DNA of 64,000 nt from an uncultured Alphaproteobacteria bacterium (lineage in GTDB: Bacteria; Pseudomonadota; Alphaproteobacteria; Thalassobaculales; Thalassobaculaceae): contig CALMRI010000047.1 of NCBI GenBank assembly GCA_937776645.1, positions 1-64,000 of the forward strand. Reading direction: 5' to 3'. Under the pieces are notes generated by a model. It ran no database searches, was not told where the DNA came from, and saw nothing but the letters and a program-made list of their open reading frames with translations. Each line of letters begins with the position of its first letter. The stretch's first letter is position 1. Below, piece after piece: positions 9,921 through 19,971 of this stretch. Made by a program: the position numbers and the translations under genes.

Positions 9921-10844
9921 TCACTTTATGGTGATTTCAATCCGACGGTTTTCCACCTTACGCACCTCGTCCGCCGTTACGACCGCCATCTGGTCCTCGC
10001 CATACCCCACGCTTTTGATCAAATGTCGCGGAATTCCATCACGGTGGAGTGCCTCGCCAACGGTCGCGGCTCGAAGTATCGAGAGCTTAAGCTTATAGGG
10101 GCGGTCGGCGTGCTCGGCAAGATGAACGGCCGTTGGCGCAACTCTTCAGGCGGCAACCGCATCGGCGATGACCCGCTTTTCCCGCCGCGTCCAGTCTGGC
10201 CGAAACCAAAGGCGAAAAAGACGACTGCATATTCACGATGTTCGGCGGGGCCGGGTCGGGGTTCTGCGCGGCAGCGGTTAGGACTTTGGCGGTCCGGCCG
10301 TCGGCTGGTTTAGGCGGCGCTGCAACCGGGGCCGACGGCGGCATTCTGTTTGGTGGCGCTCTCAAGGGTCGACAGCGCCGCCTGGAAGGCTTTGCGGCAG
10401 GCCGCTATATGGTTGAAATTGGTGGTTTTCCTCTTGCTGCTCGACCCAGCAGTCAAATTTCCTTGCGCATCGGCGGCGCCGTCCGGGGCCCTGGTGCGCC
10501 CATCACGCTCCAAGGCGGCCCCGAGCCGGGCTCTGGCCTCGGTCAATTCGGGAATCTTGTCGTCGGACAAATTCCAGTCGGAAAGCACGAAGGGCTCCAC
10601 TGGATACCACCGAGCCGCCGCCAAGCCACGCCGCGCGTATTTTCCAGCGTCGATGAAATCATACATCTGGCCGGCTTCGAACACCGCCAGCTCGCGGTAT
10701 TCCCTGCGACACCGCTTTGGCGAAGGGGGAAACATTGGTTTCGACGAGACGGACCGCCTCGATGTCCGCGGTGCTGCAAGCAGCCAGCATGGCTGCTAAA
10801 GCCAAACTAGCCAGGGGATTTGATTTCGACACGGCAGCCTCCAT
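9921..10844 (-). pseudogene. OmpA-family lipoprotein, decayed
   Basis: Starts MEAAVSKSNPLAS with a lipobox LAAMLAACS, so the ancestor was an outer-membrane lipoprotein. The middle part (EYRELAVFEAGQMYDFIDAG, then LAAARWYPVEPFVLSDWNL) belongs to an alphaproteobacterial OmpA-like family. The peptidoglycan-binding OmpA domain is at the end: VIADAVAA, AVHLAEHADRPYKLKLSILR, GIPRHLIKSVGYGEDQ and VENRRIEITIK before TGA at 9921-9923. These pieces are spread over all three frames, with shifts near 10700, 10455, 10420 and 10190, and an in-frame TGA interrupts the OmpA domain. Too many lesions for error; treated as a pseudogene. Confidence 0.75.
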
Positions 10845-10879
10845 TCACCCCATCAAGAGCCGGAGTAAGACCGCAGGAT

Positions 10880-11462
10880 CGCCGGAGCTGAAATCGTCCA
10901 TTGGTCCCATGAAATCGTGTCGAAGGGTCTACATAGGCCAAGTGATCGAGAACCCCGTCTGGAGATCGATGGCGAAAAAAGTGGCGCCCTCGCTCGCAGT
11001 GCAAAGCCGCTGTAGATCAGGCAGATCGAGTCGCCGACAGCTGAAACCCTACACCCGGTGCTCGTTGCCACGCGCCGCTCCGGCAACCGTGCCAGCGTGC
11101 TATCCGGATGGGCCATCGATCACGAGCGCTGCCACCGCCGCCGTCCAGACTCTCGGCGCCAAGCTCGCACGGTCGGCGGGCCCCGGTAACGGACTGACGT
11201 CCATCGAACTGGTCACCGACGATCCGGCGATCGGTCAGACGCCTTGGTAGATCGCATAGGCCGCCACTCACATCGAACAAACGCCGCCGCTATTCTATCT
11301 AGCCCCAAGGTCCTCAGATCTGAACCCGATCGAGATGGCTTGCTCGAAGCTCAAAGCTGCGCTCCGAGCCCAGCCGGCCCGCATCATCGACACACTCTGA
11401 CAACGCATCGGGATCATCCTCGATAGCTTTACGCCGAAAGACTGCACCAACTATTTCCAAGC
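10880..11462 (+). pseudogene. IS630-type transposase remnant
   Basis: The last ~65 codons (about 11295-11460) read as the C-terminal end of a DDE_3/IS630 transposase: DLNPIEMACSKLKAALR, then RIIDTL, a TGA, and the tail FTPKDCTNYFQAARY. In intact relatives the block is YSPDLNPIEM..., carrying the last catalytic Glu. Upstream, a weak VLxDGPIDH-like segment near 11095-11125 fits the middle of the catalytic core, but the frames change repeatedly and no terminal inverted repeats can be defined. The left limit is uncertain. An old, dead insertion. Confidence 0.6.
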
Positions 11463-11702
11463 GGCGAGATATCAACACTCAATAGGGCAATGCTTTAGTG
11501 TTCCCGATTGAACCGTTAATGAACCGCCATCCGCAGTCAGGGTTGGGCCGATAGTTGTTAAGCAAGGTTCATACCAATATCTCTAAACCCCGCCTTCCCA
11601 TAGCAGCGATGGGCAGACCAATCGACGATGGTGCAATGGCAAATCCTTGTATCGATCACCTTGCCTAGGAACGCTGATACCGCTAGGCTCCGGCCAGCGA
11701 AC

Positions 11703-11776
11703 GCGGGTGTAGTTCAATGGCAGAACATCAGCTTCCCAAGCTGAATACGGGGGTTCGATTCCCCTCACCCGCTCCA
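11703..11776 (+). tRNA. tRNA-Gly (anticodon CCC)
   Basis: Acceptor stem GCGGGTG pairs with CACCCGC (11766-11772), followed by T and an encoded CCA. The anticodon arm is TCAGC-TTCCCAA-GCTGA, giving anticodon CCC. The T arm has GGTTCGATTCC. An integrase remnant starts 66 bases downstream, indicating that the 3' end of this gene was used as an attachment site. Confidence 0.95.
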
Positions 11777-11841
11777 ATATGTTGAAAATATTTCAGATAA
11801 CTCATTGAAATTACATCGGATATTTCCCTCAATGGATTTGA

Positions 11842-12345
11842 GTGATGTCCAGACTGATGTACAATACACCCCAATCCCACCTACATCCTCGGAATGGAAA
11901 TTATTATTTTTTACGGCGTATCCCAACGGATCTCCGGGAACATTATTCCGCCGACAGGATCAGCTTTAGCTTGCGGACAAAGTCCGTCGCTGTGGTGAGC
12001 AGGTCGTCACGATCAGTAGCTCAACGGCTAGACGATTATTGGATGGGGCTTGGGGAAGCCGTAGGGCTGGTAAAGACGGGTTCCGCTTGTTTGGCACGCT
12101 CTGTGGGTCGCAGAACGAATTTTTGATGATAAGGCCGCTTTAAGTTAACTCTTCCCAAGATATTGTTCGATGGAGACTTACAAGGCTAGTTCCGTGAGTG
12201 TTTCTCTAAACAAATGGCTCCGCGCTCACGTGCCTGTTGGGTGCGTTGTTCACTCCTTCCGACATAATATTCGTGACTGCTTGCGAGCCGTGGGATCCCC
12301 AGTTGTCAATATCGGCGTCAAAGTTGGCCATCATGCTGACGTGAA
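11842..12345 (+). pseudogene. DUF6538-type tyrosine integrase remnant beside tRNA-Gly
   Basis: Paralogue of the intact integrase at 60739-61890. The amino end (MSRLMYNTPQSHLHPRNGNY, then FLRRIPTDLREHYSADRISF) matches it almost residue by residue as far as DYWMGL. About 135 codons are then missing and the reading resumes at GEAVGLVKTG, the first catalytic-Arg region. The rest continues in another frame as ALWVAERIFDDKAALS, an in-frame TAA, FPRYC, and finally SLNKWLRAHVP and VVHSFRHNIRDCLRAV with the HxxR box. The tail with the catalytic Tyr is lost near 12345. So one large internal deletion, a frameshift, a stop and a 3' truncation. It is inactive. Confidence 0.8.
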
Positions 12346-12364
12346 AACCAGCCGATCGTGGTTG

Positions 12365-12400
12365 ATACGACAAGGGCCCCGATCGGGGCCCTTGTCGTAT
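12365..12400. terminator. perfect 36-bp palindrome at a junction of two remnants
   Basis: The sequence from ATACGACAAGGGCCCC at the left end to its exact complement at the right is self-complementary over all 36 bases with GATC-type centre. It lies where the plus-strand integrase remnant ends and the minus-strand istB remnant ends, so it may be a bidirectional terminator or the fused ends of a lost insertion sequence. No T-run follows. Confidence 0.45.
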
Positions 12401-12401
12401 G

Positions 12402-12590
12402 CGGCGTTAATCCATGTTCATCAATGATCAACAGTTCCTGGCGGCCGAGTTGCCTTTTCAGGCGCAAGAGGCGCTTGTCATCACGGGCCTCGTTGAGAAA
12501 CGATGGTAGCGGCAGTAATAAAGCGGGTTTTGATGCCATGCTGGCAGACTGCCAACCCGATGCCGATGGCTTCTTTGATTAATTCCCTTG
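12402..12590 (-). pseudogene. IstB (IS21-family ATPase) remnant
   Basis: Two frames together give an internal piece of the IS21 helper ATPase: IGIGLAVCQHGIKTRFITAA in one frame, then LNEARDDKRLLRLKRQL and ELLIIDEHG in the next. LLIIDE corresponds to the Walker B motif of IstB. The amino third with Walker A and the carboxyl half are missing. It is embedded at the truncated 3' side of another integrase remnant, so an IS21-type element probably inserted there and was later mostly deleted. Confidence 0.65.
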
Positions 12591-12599
12591 GGTTTGCAG

Positions 12600-13052
12600 A
12601 TATTCCGAGTTAGGTCCGGACGAAAGGCGAACCCCCATTCGATCGTCGCGGTTTTAATGATGTTTTGGAGAAGAACGAGGTCTCGGCGGACAGTGGCCGC
12701 TTTCACTTGTGATAGCCGGTCGTCTCGATAAAACGCGATGTCGCGCGCATCGAGTTGTCTTGCCCATGCAGACGCGAATGGAGCGAGAGATGAATTTCGT
12801 AAATTGTACTTCTCAACATACCAAGCACGCTTTTGGGTAGTTCCCTTTTGGCATAGAGTGAAGAAGTATCCAGCACAGAGCGATTGTCAGTTGTTCTATC
12901 TGGTTGCCAGTCTTCCGTATCTAGCCGATGTTTCATATGTCTTGCCCAAGCTTCTCCATCTTTGCCGGAGAGAAATGATCAAGATTGGGACGGGTATCCT
13001 TTGCGGCGTATCTGGACTTGCAACGGTCACCACGTTTACGAATAGCAGCCAT
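12600..13052 (-). pseudogene. second, unrelated tyrosine integrase remnant beside tRNA-Gly(GCC)
   Basis: Begins MAAIRKRGDR, the usual start of a large alphaproteobacterial integrase family with an AP2-like DNA-binding amino domain. It is followed, after frame changes, by WARHMKHRLDTEDW and the core-binding segment ATVRRDLVLLQNIIKTATIE with EWGF. The catalytic domain is absent; istB sequence begins instead. It reads in the same direction as, and directly after, tRNA-Gly(GCC) on the minus strand, the normal integrase position. Not related closely to the remnant at 11842, so two different elements once used two glycine tRNA genes here. Confidence 0.7.
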
Positions 13053-13150
13053 GTCAGTCTCCGCTATGACACACGAGTGACAGCGAGACCAGAACCCAGA
13101 AAGCCCTCGGGAGGTCCGAGGGATATTTTTGAAAATTTCAAAGGAGTAGT

Positions 13151-13225
13151 TGGAGCGGGCGATGAGATTCGAACTCACGACTTCAACCTTGGCAAGGTTG
13201 CGCTCTACCCCTGAGCTACGCCCGC
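13151..13225 (-). tRNA. tRNA-Gly (anticodon GCC)
   Basis: On the minus strand the acceptor GCGGGCG pairs with CGCCCGC, the D arm is GCTCAGGGGTAGAGC, the anticodon arm CAACC-TTGCCAA-GGTTG gives GCC, and the T arm has GAGTTCGAATCTC. The 3' CCA is encoded at 13151-13153. Confidence 0.96.
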
Positions 13226-13413
13226 GCCCCGCACCGGCACGACAAGCCGACGACAAAAGGGACCCGGATAATACCCACTGCGGCTCGCTTTGCAAGCGAT
13301 CCTTTGACGAATGTGGTGGGTTTGGGTCAAGGGCTCGTCATGGCCGGTCCGGCGCGGTACAACGGGCCACCTGTACGAGCAGATTTGTTGAGGTGAAGCG
13401 TGGGTAACGGGTG

Positions 13414-13953
13414 ATGGAGCAGCAAACCGAACTGACCGGGCGGGACGACGCGCGTAGGGCTGGACCAGCGAATGTGTTAGGCCGCCTCGCGGCGCTTGGC
13501 ATCGAGGCCTCCACACACGAACATCCCGCATTGTTCACCGTCGAGCAATCCAAGGAAATGCGTGGTAATCTGCCGGGTGGGCATTGCAAGAACCTGTTTT
13601 TACGTGACCGCAAGAGCCGGATGTGGCTGGTGGTTTGCCGCGAGGATCTACGCATTGATCTGAAGGCGTTGGGGTGGAAAATTGGCGCCGACCGGCTTTC
13701 GTTTGGTAGTGCCGATCGGTTGATGCGGGTGCTCGGCGTCATTCCAGGTGCGGTTTCGCCCCTGGCATTAATCAATGATACCGACCACCAGGTTACGGTG
13801 ATTCTCGACAAGGCGATGCTGACGCTCACACCGCTCAACTACCATCCTATTTCAAATGAGATGACCACGGCGATTGCGCCGGAGGATTTGATGGTCTTCA
13901 TCCGGTCCTGCGGTCATGAACCGATGGTGGTGGATCTGGACCTTGGGGATTGA
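13414..13953 (+). CDS. ProX/YbaK-type aminoacyl-tRNA deacylase (PrdX-like)
   Basis: Free-standing editing domain related to the insertion domain of prolyl-tRNA synthetase; such proteins hydrolyse mischarged tRNA, typically Ala-tRNA(Pro). The 179-residue length fits. Visible features are EHPALFTVEQSKEMRGNLPG, the conserved lysine in HCKNLFLRDRK, LSFGSADRLMRVLGVIPGAV and the terminal NEMTTAIAPEDLMVFI. The GTG at 13411 directly precedes ATG 13414, and either could initiate. First gene of a collinear run with the thioredoxin-like gene 69 bases downstream. Confidence 0.85.
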   Translation: MEQQTELTGRDDARRAGPANVLGRLAALGIEASTHEHPALFTVEQSKEMRGNLPGGHCKNLFLRDRKSRMWLVVCREDLRIDLKALGWKIGADRLSFGSADRLMRVLGVIPGAVSPLALINDTDHQVTVILDKAMLTLTPLNYHPISNEMTTAIAPEDLMVFIRSCGHEPMVVDLDLGD

Positions 13954-14022
13954 CGGGTCTTGTCTTTACAGACGACAACGCCATATGGACGGATAGATGT
14001 CCAGGAAGAGTGAGGGTTTGGG

Positions 14023-14943
14023 ATGGAAACGCTGATTAATGGAGGCGCCGCGGCGCCTGGAGGCGCTGGGGCCGACATTATTAAAGATTCAACAACGGCC
14101 ACCTTTATGGCCGACGTGGTCGAAGCATCGACGACGGTTCCGGTGATTGTCGATTTTTGGGCGCCTTGGTGTGGACCATGTAAAACCCTTGGACCAGTGA
14201 TTGAAAAGGTCGTGCGTGAGGCTGCCGGTACAGTGCGCTTGGTGAAAGTCGACATCGACCAGAACCCGGAAATAGCCCAGCAAATGCGGGTGCAATCGAT
14301 TCCGGCGGTGTTTGCGTTCAAGGACGGCCGACCGGTCGATGGTTTCGCCGGCGCCGTACCTGAAAGCAAGGTCCGCGAGTTCATCAAGAAGCTGACCGAT
14401 GGCGCGGCGGGAGACTCGCCGCTTGACGAGGCATTGGATGCAGCCGACGAGATGCTGGCTCAAGGGGATTCCCAGGGTGCCAGCGGGCTTTACAGCCAGG
14501 TTCTGCAGCATGATCCGACCAATATTCGGGGCTCCGCCGGGCTTGCCAAAAGTCTGATCGCCATGGACGAGATCGAGCAGGCACGCAAGATGATCGAAGA
14601 TATGCCGGACGATCAGAAAAAAGCCCCGGAGATCCTGGCGGTAATCTCACAGCTCGACCTGGAGGCGGCTGGCGCCGACGTTGGCGAGCTTAGCGATCTT
14701 CGGGTCGCCATTGAGGTCGATCCAAACAATCTGGATGCCCGTTTCGATCTGGCAATGGCACTTTATGCTGAGAACGATCGTGAAGGCGCGGTGGATGCGC
14801 TCCTCGAAAGCATCCGGATCAATCGGGCTTGGAACGAAGAGGCGGCGCGCAAACAGCTGCTCAAACTGTTCGAGGTTTTTGGCCACACCGATCCGGTGAC
14901 GGTCGACGCGCGCAAGCGATTGTCTTCAATCCTCTTCTCCTAA
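14023..14943 (+). CDS. CnoX/YbbN-type thioredoxin-TPR co-chaperone
   Basis: Thioredoxin domain at about residues 25-125 with the active site WAPWCGPCKTLGP, followed by a C-terminal TPR-like region of ~170 residues (DEALDAADEMLAQGDSQGAS, IRINRAWNEEAARKQLLKLF). At 306 residues this is the typical alphaproteobacterial CnoX form, which keeps the redox CxxC, unlike E. coli YbbN with SxxC. Members protect substrates from over-oxidation and hand them to chaperones. Cytoplasmic. It is followed by the Lon-domain gene, an arrangement common in alphaproteobacteria. Confidence 0.88.
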   Translation: METLINGGAAAPGGAGADIIKDSTTATFMADVVEASTTVPVIVDFWAPWCGPCKTLGPVIEKVVREAAGTVRLVKVDIDQNPEIAQQMRVQSIPAVFAFKDGRPVDGFAGAVPESKVREFIKKLTDGAAGDSPLDEALDAADEMLAQGDSQGASGLYSQVLQHDPTNIRGSAGLAKSLIAMDEIEQARKMIEDMPDDQKKAPEILAVISQLDLEAAGADVGELSDLRVAIEVDPNNLDARFDLAMALYAENDREGAVDALLESIRINRAWNEEAARKQLLKLFEVFGHTDPVTVDARKRLSSILFS

Positions 14944-15016
14944 GATACCTTAAGACGGAGCTTTAACGGGGTGGGGGGCACTGGTAACGGTGATAAACGG
15001 AGCGAAAGGTTTATAG

Positions 15017-15691
15017 ATGCGGGCACCCGGATTCACCACGAGCTTTTCGGACCTACCGGCCACGTTGCCGGTATTTCCGCTAGCCGGAGTGTTGCTGTTG
15101 CCGGGCGGGCGGCTGCCTCTCAACGTTTTCGAGCCAAGATATTTGGCGATGCTCGACGATGCCTTGGCGAGTAACCGGATGATCGGCATGATTCAGCCGA
15201 GCGCCGGACCGGGACTGGTCGGGGAACAAGCCGGCGCTCCAGCGTTGTACCCAACCGGTTGCGCCGGCCGTATCGTCCAATTCTCCGAGACAGAGGACAA
15301 CCGTTATTTGATTACCCTGACCGGCGTGGCCCGGTTCGATATCACCCAGGAGGTTGCCTCAATGCGCGGCTATCGCCGGATGGTTCCGGACTGGACGGCT
15401 TATCGGGGCGACGTCGAGTCCACCGGGGAGACGGCGGTCGATCGGGACCGGTTGCTGACAGCCTTGCGGGGGTATTTCACCCATAAAGGCATCAAGGCCG
15501 ATTGGGATGTGATCGAGCGAACCGACGACGTCCGGTTGGTGACTATGTTGGCAATGATCTGCCCCTTCGATGCCTCCGAGAAGCAAGCGTTACTGGTCGC
15601 CGGGGAAATCGATGAGCGTGCCGAGGCCATGATTGCATTGATGGAGATGGCCATTCATCCGACCGGCGGGACAGATAATGCCAGACACTGA
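15017..15691 (+). CDS. Lon substrate-binding (PUA-like) domain protein
   Basis: Stand-alone LonN domain without protease or ATPase domain, 224 residues. The motif [20 protein letters not shown], then [15 protein letters not shown], is the family hallmark, and the C-terminal helical part has [22 protein letters not shown]. Function is not established; substrate recognition for proteolysis is a guess from the Lon relationship. The 3' end overlaps the Trm112-like gene by 14 bases, so the two are probably translationally coupled. Confidence 0.9.
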   Translation: MRAPGFTTSFSDLPATLPVFPLAGVLLLPGGRLPLNVFEPRYLAMLDDALASNRMIGMIQPSAGPGLVGEQAGAPALYPTGCAGRIVQFSETEDNRYLITLTGVARFDITQEVASMRGYRRMVPDWTAYRGDVESTGETAVDRDRLLTALRGYFTHKGIKADWDVIERTDDVRLVTMLAMICPFDASEKQALLVAGEIDERAEAMIALMEMAIHPTGGTDNARH

Positions 15692-15986
15692 AGACAACCA
15701 GACTGAGCACCATCACCGGGAAGACGAGGAGACGGCGAATCCGGCCGGCGATCGCGATGTTGATCCCAAGCTGCTGGAAATCCTGGTTTGTCCTCTGACC
15801 AAGACACCGTTGCGCTATGATCGGCGCGCGCGGGAATTGATCAGCGACCAGGCAGGCCTAGCGTTTCCAATTCGAAATGGCGTACCGATCATGCTGGTCG
15901 ACGAGGCCCGTGCCTTGAATGATGACCCGGTTTCGCCGGGCATTGCGGCTATGGCCGAGAGAAACAATGGGAGCGTTCCGGAATGA
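15678..15986 (+). CDS. Trm112/YcaR family small protein
   Basis: 102 residues with a ~30-residue charged, His/Glu-rich amino tail and then the Trm112-like core [39 protein letters not shown]. Eukaryotic Trm112 activates methyltransferases; bacterial members are uncharacterised small zinc-ribbon-like proteins. Here only one Cys is visible (LVCPLTK), the usual bacterial form. The end overlaps the next gene by 4 bases (ATGA), showing translational coupling. Confidence 0.88.
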   Translation: MPDTEDNQTEHHHREDEETANPAGDRDVDPKLLEILVCPLTKTPLRYDRRARELISDQAGLAFPIRNGVPIMLVDEARALNDDPVSPGIAAMAERNNGSVPE

Positions 15987-16357
15987 GTGAGGACTTCGCG
16001 ACCAAACATTGGCCGATAGAAATCCGCGTGAAAACCGAGGAAAAACGGCTGGAGATCGATTTCGACAATGGAGAGGGGATTTCCATCCCCGCTGAATTGT
16101 TGCGCGTCGAAAGCCCATCCGCGGAGGTGCAAGGCCATGGGCCGAACCAGAAGACCACCGTCGCCGGCCGCCGTCATGTGAATATCATCGGGGTCGAGCC
16201 GGTGGGCAATTACGCGGTGCGGATCCGCTTCGATGACTTGCACGATACCGGGCTGTTTTCATGGCGGTATCTTTACGAATTGGGCTCTGGCCAGGACCGG
16301 CTCTGGGAAGACTATCTCACGCGTCTGGAGGAGCAGGGTCTTAGCCGCGAGCCCTGA
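15983..16357 (+). CDS. DUF971 protein
   Basis: 124-residue protein of the DUF971 family, the domain also found at the amino end of gamma-butyrobetaine hydroxylase and in Fe-S-linked proteins. Typical segments are [38 protein letters not shown] and [18 protein letters not shown]. Function unproven; relatives are tied to iron-sulfur cluster or tRNA-modification contexts. It overlaps the Trm112-like gene by ATGA and faces the ubiH-like gene. Confidence 0.9.
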   Translation: MSEDFATKHWPIEIRVKTEEKRLEIDFDNGEGISIPAELLRVESPSAEVQGHGPNQKTTVAGRRHVNIIGVEPVGNYAVRIRFDDLHDTGLFSWRYLYELGSGQDRLWEDYLTRLEEQGLSREP

Positions 16358-16381
16358 GGATCGATCGCGCAGTTAATTCGC

Positions 16382-17611
16382 TTAGGGCAGACGGCCCTGA
16401 AGCATGCTCGGGAGCTCACCCAGCAGCCCCATGGCGTGGCGCATGAACAAGCGCTTCAGCGGCGGTATCCGATTGACCAACCCGAGCCCACCTGAGCGCA
16501 GGCCGCGAAGCGGGGCGAGGTCATTGGAAAATAATCGGTTCAGACCGTCAGTCGCCAGCACCAGGGTCATGGTGTCGAACCGCCGCGCCGCCTGAAACCG
16601 GTGCAGCACCTCAGGGCCGCCGATATCAAGGCCCAATCGTGAGGCACCCACCAACTCCTCGGCGAGGGCCGCGATGTCCCGCAAACCCAGGTTGAAACCT
16701 TGTCCGGCGATCGGGTGAATACCATGGGCGGCGTCGCCGACCAACGCAAGCCTGGTCGCGGTTTGGCGTTCGGCATTGACTAGCGACAACGGGAAAGACC
16801 ACCGGCCGCCGGTGATTTCCAGCGCTCCGAGGCAATCGTCGAACCGGGTCGATAGCGCGGCGGCAAGATTACTATCGCTCAGTTGCATGAGCGCATTGGC
16901 GGTCTCCCGACGCTCGGTCCAAACCACCGAGGAACGGTTCCCAATCATCGGCAGGAACGCCAACGGCCCCCCCGGCAGGAACCGTTCATGGGCGACCCCA
17001 TGATGCGACTGATCATGGGCGACGGTGAAGACCATGCTGGTTTGGCCGTAATCCAGCCGGGTCACTCTGATGCCGGCCAGTCGTCGGACCTTGCTCTCGC
17101 GTCCATCCGCGCCGACCAGTAACCGTGCCCGTATCTCGTGTCCGTTGGCTAGGCCGGCGGTAACCTCACCCGGATCGGCGTTGAACCCGTCCAAAGCCAT
17201 GCCGGGCAGGAGAGTCACCTTGGCATGGCTGGCAACCCGGTTGAACAGCACGCTTTTCAACAGAGCGTTCTCAACGATATGGCCCATCGGCTGATCGCCG
17301 GTCTCACTATGGTCATAATGCAGATACCGGCGCGACTCCCCGTCGGAAACCCGAATGTCCAGGATTGGTGCGGAACGCGGCGCCAGTTGACCCCAAATTC
17401 CAAGGGTCGCCAGCATTGTACGACCGCTGGCAGCGATCGCAGTAGTGCGGCCATCCCAGCTCACCCGTCCCGAGGCCGACGGGGTGTCGGGATCGCAGAG
17501 CGCCACATCGAAACCGCATTCCGCCAGAGCCAATGCCGCCGTCAGGCCGGACAGCCCGCCGCCTGCGATCAGGACGTCATGTACCGATTTATCGTCGTTC
17601 TCTGAGGTCAT
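16382..17611 (-). CDS. UbiH/UbiF/VisC-family FAD hydroxylase
   Basis: Class A flavin monooxygenase of ubiquinone synthesis, membrane-associated. The 409-residue product has the dinucleotide-binding GGGLSGLTAALALAECGF at residue ~17, the DG motif region (VGADGRESKVRRLAG) and the second FAD motif LALVGDAAHGIHPIAGQGFN, all diagnostic for this family. Which ring position it hydroxylates cannot be decided by eye: alphaproteobacteria carry UbiH, UbiL and UbiM-type paralogues. Convergent with the DUF971 gene. Confidence 0.88.
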   Translation of the reverse strand: MTSENDDKSVHDVLIAGGGLSGLTAALALAECGFDVALCDPDTPSASGRVSWDGRTTAIAASGRTMLATLGIWGQLAPRSAPILDIRVSDGESRRYLHYDHSETGDQPMGHIVENALLKSVLFNRVASHAKVTLLPGMALDGFNADPGEVTAGLANGHEIRARLLVGADGRESKVRRLAGIRVTRLDYGQTSMVFTVAHDQSHHGVAHERFLPGGPLAFLPMIGNRSSVVWTERRETANALMQLSDSNLAAALSTRFDDCLGALEITGGRWSFPLSLVNAERQTATRLALVGDAAHGIHPIAGQGFNLGLRDIAALAEELVGASRLGLDIGGPEVLHRFQAARRFDTMTLVLATDGLNRLFSNDLAPLRGLRSGGLGLVNRIPPLKRLFMRHAMGLLGELPSMLQGRLP

Positions 17612-18200
<589 letters not shown>

Positions 18201-18244
18201 AGAATTCGCCGCATAGACGCCATGGGGAAATGAAGCATCGTGAA

Positions 18245-18509
18245 AAAATTATGAATCTACGAGCTGTTCTGTTTGACCGCGGGATTGTCCACGATCACGA
18301 TCGCGGCGGTGTTCAGCAATGGCGACGCAAAAACCGGCACCCAGATCCTTGGAATTCTGGCAGCCGGCGCCTTCGTTTTCTTCGCCAGTGCTATCGTCTG
18401 GCTGGTTATCAAGATGGCCATTGGTGTGCGACCGAGTGATGAGGACGAGGTGCTTGGTCTGGATCGCGCCGAATGCGGCATGGAGGCCTACCCGGAATCC
18501 AGCCGTTGA
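18245..18509 (+). pseudogene. amtB: ammonium transporter AmtB, only the C-terminus left
   Basis: The last ~75 codons of amtB: final TM helix (LAAGAFVFFASAIVWLVIKM) and the cytoplasmic tail VRPSDEDEVLGLDRAECGME, ending EAYPESSR. AmtB is normally about 400-450 residues with 11 TM helices; more than 300 codons are deleted between the glnK remnant and this piece. The loss removes high-affinity ammonium uptake and its regulator together. Confidence 0.85.
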
Positions 18510-18558
18510 TCACCGACGCAGCGTCTGAATCAGGCCACTAGAAAAAATTCCCTCCACT

Positions 18559-18578
18559 GGGGCCCGGGCCCTTTTTTT
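18559..18578 (+). terminator. intrinsic terminator after amtB remnant
   Basis: G+C-only hairpin GGGC-CCGG-GCCC followed by a run of seven T. The stem is short but the layout is that of a Rho-independent terminator for the old glnK-amtB operon. Confidence 0.55.
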
Positions 18579-18723
18579 ATCCGGATGCCGAACTGCGGGG
18601 TTGGATTAACTCTACCAGGTTCCGGCTTTACATGAAGGTTGTCTGTTAAGACCCAGCCTTGTAAACTAGAATCGTGATTGTGGTAACTAAGGTCGCGGCG
18701 CCGGCCAGGATGAAACGGACCCC

Positions 18724-19925
18724 ATGCTCAATCCCAACCTGGCACCGCTTGGCCATTACACCTTCGCCCGACTGAACGCGATCCTTGCCGATCTGGTCGC
18801 CGCTGTCGAATGAGCCGCCGGTCCTGTTCTCCCTTGGCGAGCCACAAAAGCAGCCGCCGCCGCTCTTGGCCGAGACCATCGCCGCGCATGAAGGGTTGTG
18901 GAACCGCTATCCGCCGCCGACTGGCGATGAGGCGTTTCGTAGTGCCGTGCTGGGGTGGTTGCGCCGCCGGTTCAACCTGCCCGACGGCTTTATCGATCCG
19001 GAGCGTAACATCGTTCCGGTGCCTGGAACCCGTGAGCCGCTATACCAGATTGGGTTCCTTTGCACGCCGCCAGAAAAGGCTCGGAAAGCGCCCAGCGGTG
19101 CTGATGCCGAACCCGTTTTATCATGTCTATCAGGGGGCAGCGATGGTCGGTGGCGCCGAGCCGATATACCTGCCGGCTCGCAGTGAGGACAACTTTCTGC
19201 CGGTGCTCGAGGATCTCTCCGAGGATCTGCTGGCGCGCACCTCGATTTTCTTTTTGTGCACGCCAGGCAATCCGCAAGGCACCACCGCCAGCGCCGACTA
19301 TTTGAAACGCGCGATCGAGCTTGCGCGCGAGCATGATTTCGTGTTGGCGCTCGACGAATGCTATTGTGAGATTTATCGGGGCGAAGCGCCGGTTGGCGGC
19401 CTGGAGGCTTGCGCCGCCCTGGGTCAGGGTCTGGACAACGTGATCTCGTTCCAATCTCTCTCGAAGCGTTCCAGTGCGCCGGGCTTGCGCTCCGGCTTTC
19501 TCGCGGGTGATGCCCGGATTATCGAGCGTTATAGCCAATTCGTCGCCTTTGGCGGTTCGCCGCTGCCGTTGCCGGTGTTGCATGCCTCGACAGCGTTGTG
19601 GAACGACGACGCCCATGTAGTGGAGAACCGCGCCTATTACGCCGGGAACTTTCGATTGGCCGAGGAAATCCTGCGGCCTCATATCGACCTGCATATCCCG
19701 GCCGCCGGATTTTTCCTTTGGCTTGATGTCGGTGATGGCGTGCAGGCCGCCCGAACCTTGTGGCGGGAAGCCGCTATCAAAACCCTGCCCGGTGCGTTAA
19801 TGGGCCGGGATGACGAGCATGGATGCAATCCCGGCGCCGCATATCTGCGGATCGCTTTGGTTTACGATCCGGAAAAGACCGAACGTGGGTTAAGACGACT
19901 CGCACAGACATTGTTCCAGTCATGA
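18724..19925 (+). pseudogene. DapC-like aminotransferase, two frameshifts
   Basis: Fold-type I PLP transaminase resembling succinyl-diaminopimelate aminotransferase (lysine and peptidoglycan precursor synthesis). It opens MLNPNLAPLGHYTFARLNAI and, after a shift at a GAATGAG near 18808, continues NEPPVLFSLGEPQKQPPPLL and PVPGTREPLYQIG. A second shift near 19070 leads to LMPNPFYHVYQGAAMVGG, FLCTPGNPQGTT and the Schiff-base lysine in SFQSLSKRSSAPGLRSGF. The last 270 codons are clean. Each break is a single indel, so sequencing error cannot be excluded. If real, another transaminase must supply DapC activity. Confidence 0.75.
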
Positions 19926-19971
19926 ACACCCCGCATCAGGCCGGTAGGCGTTGAACGAAGTGGACTGAGAG

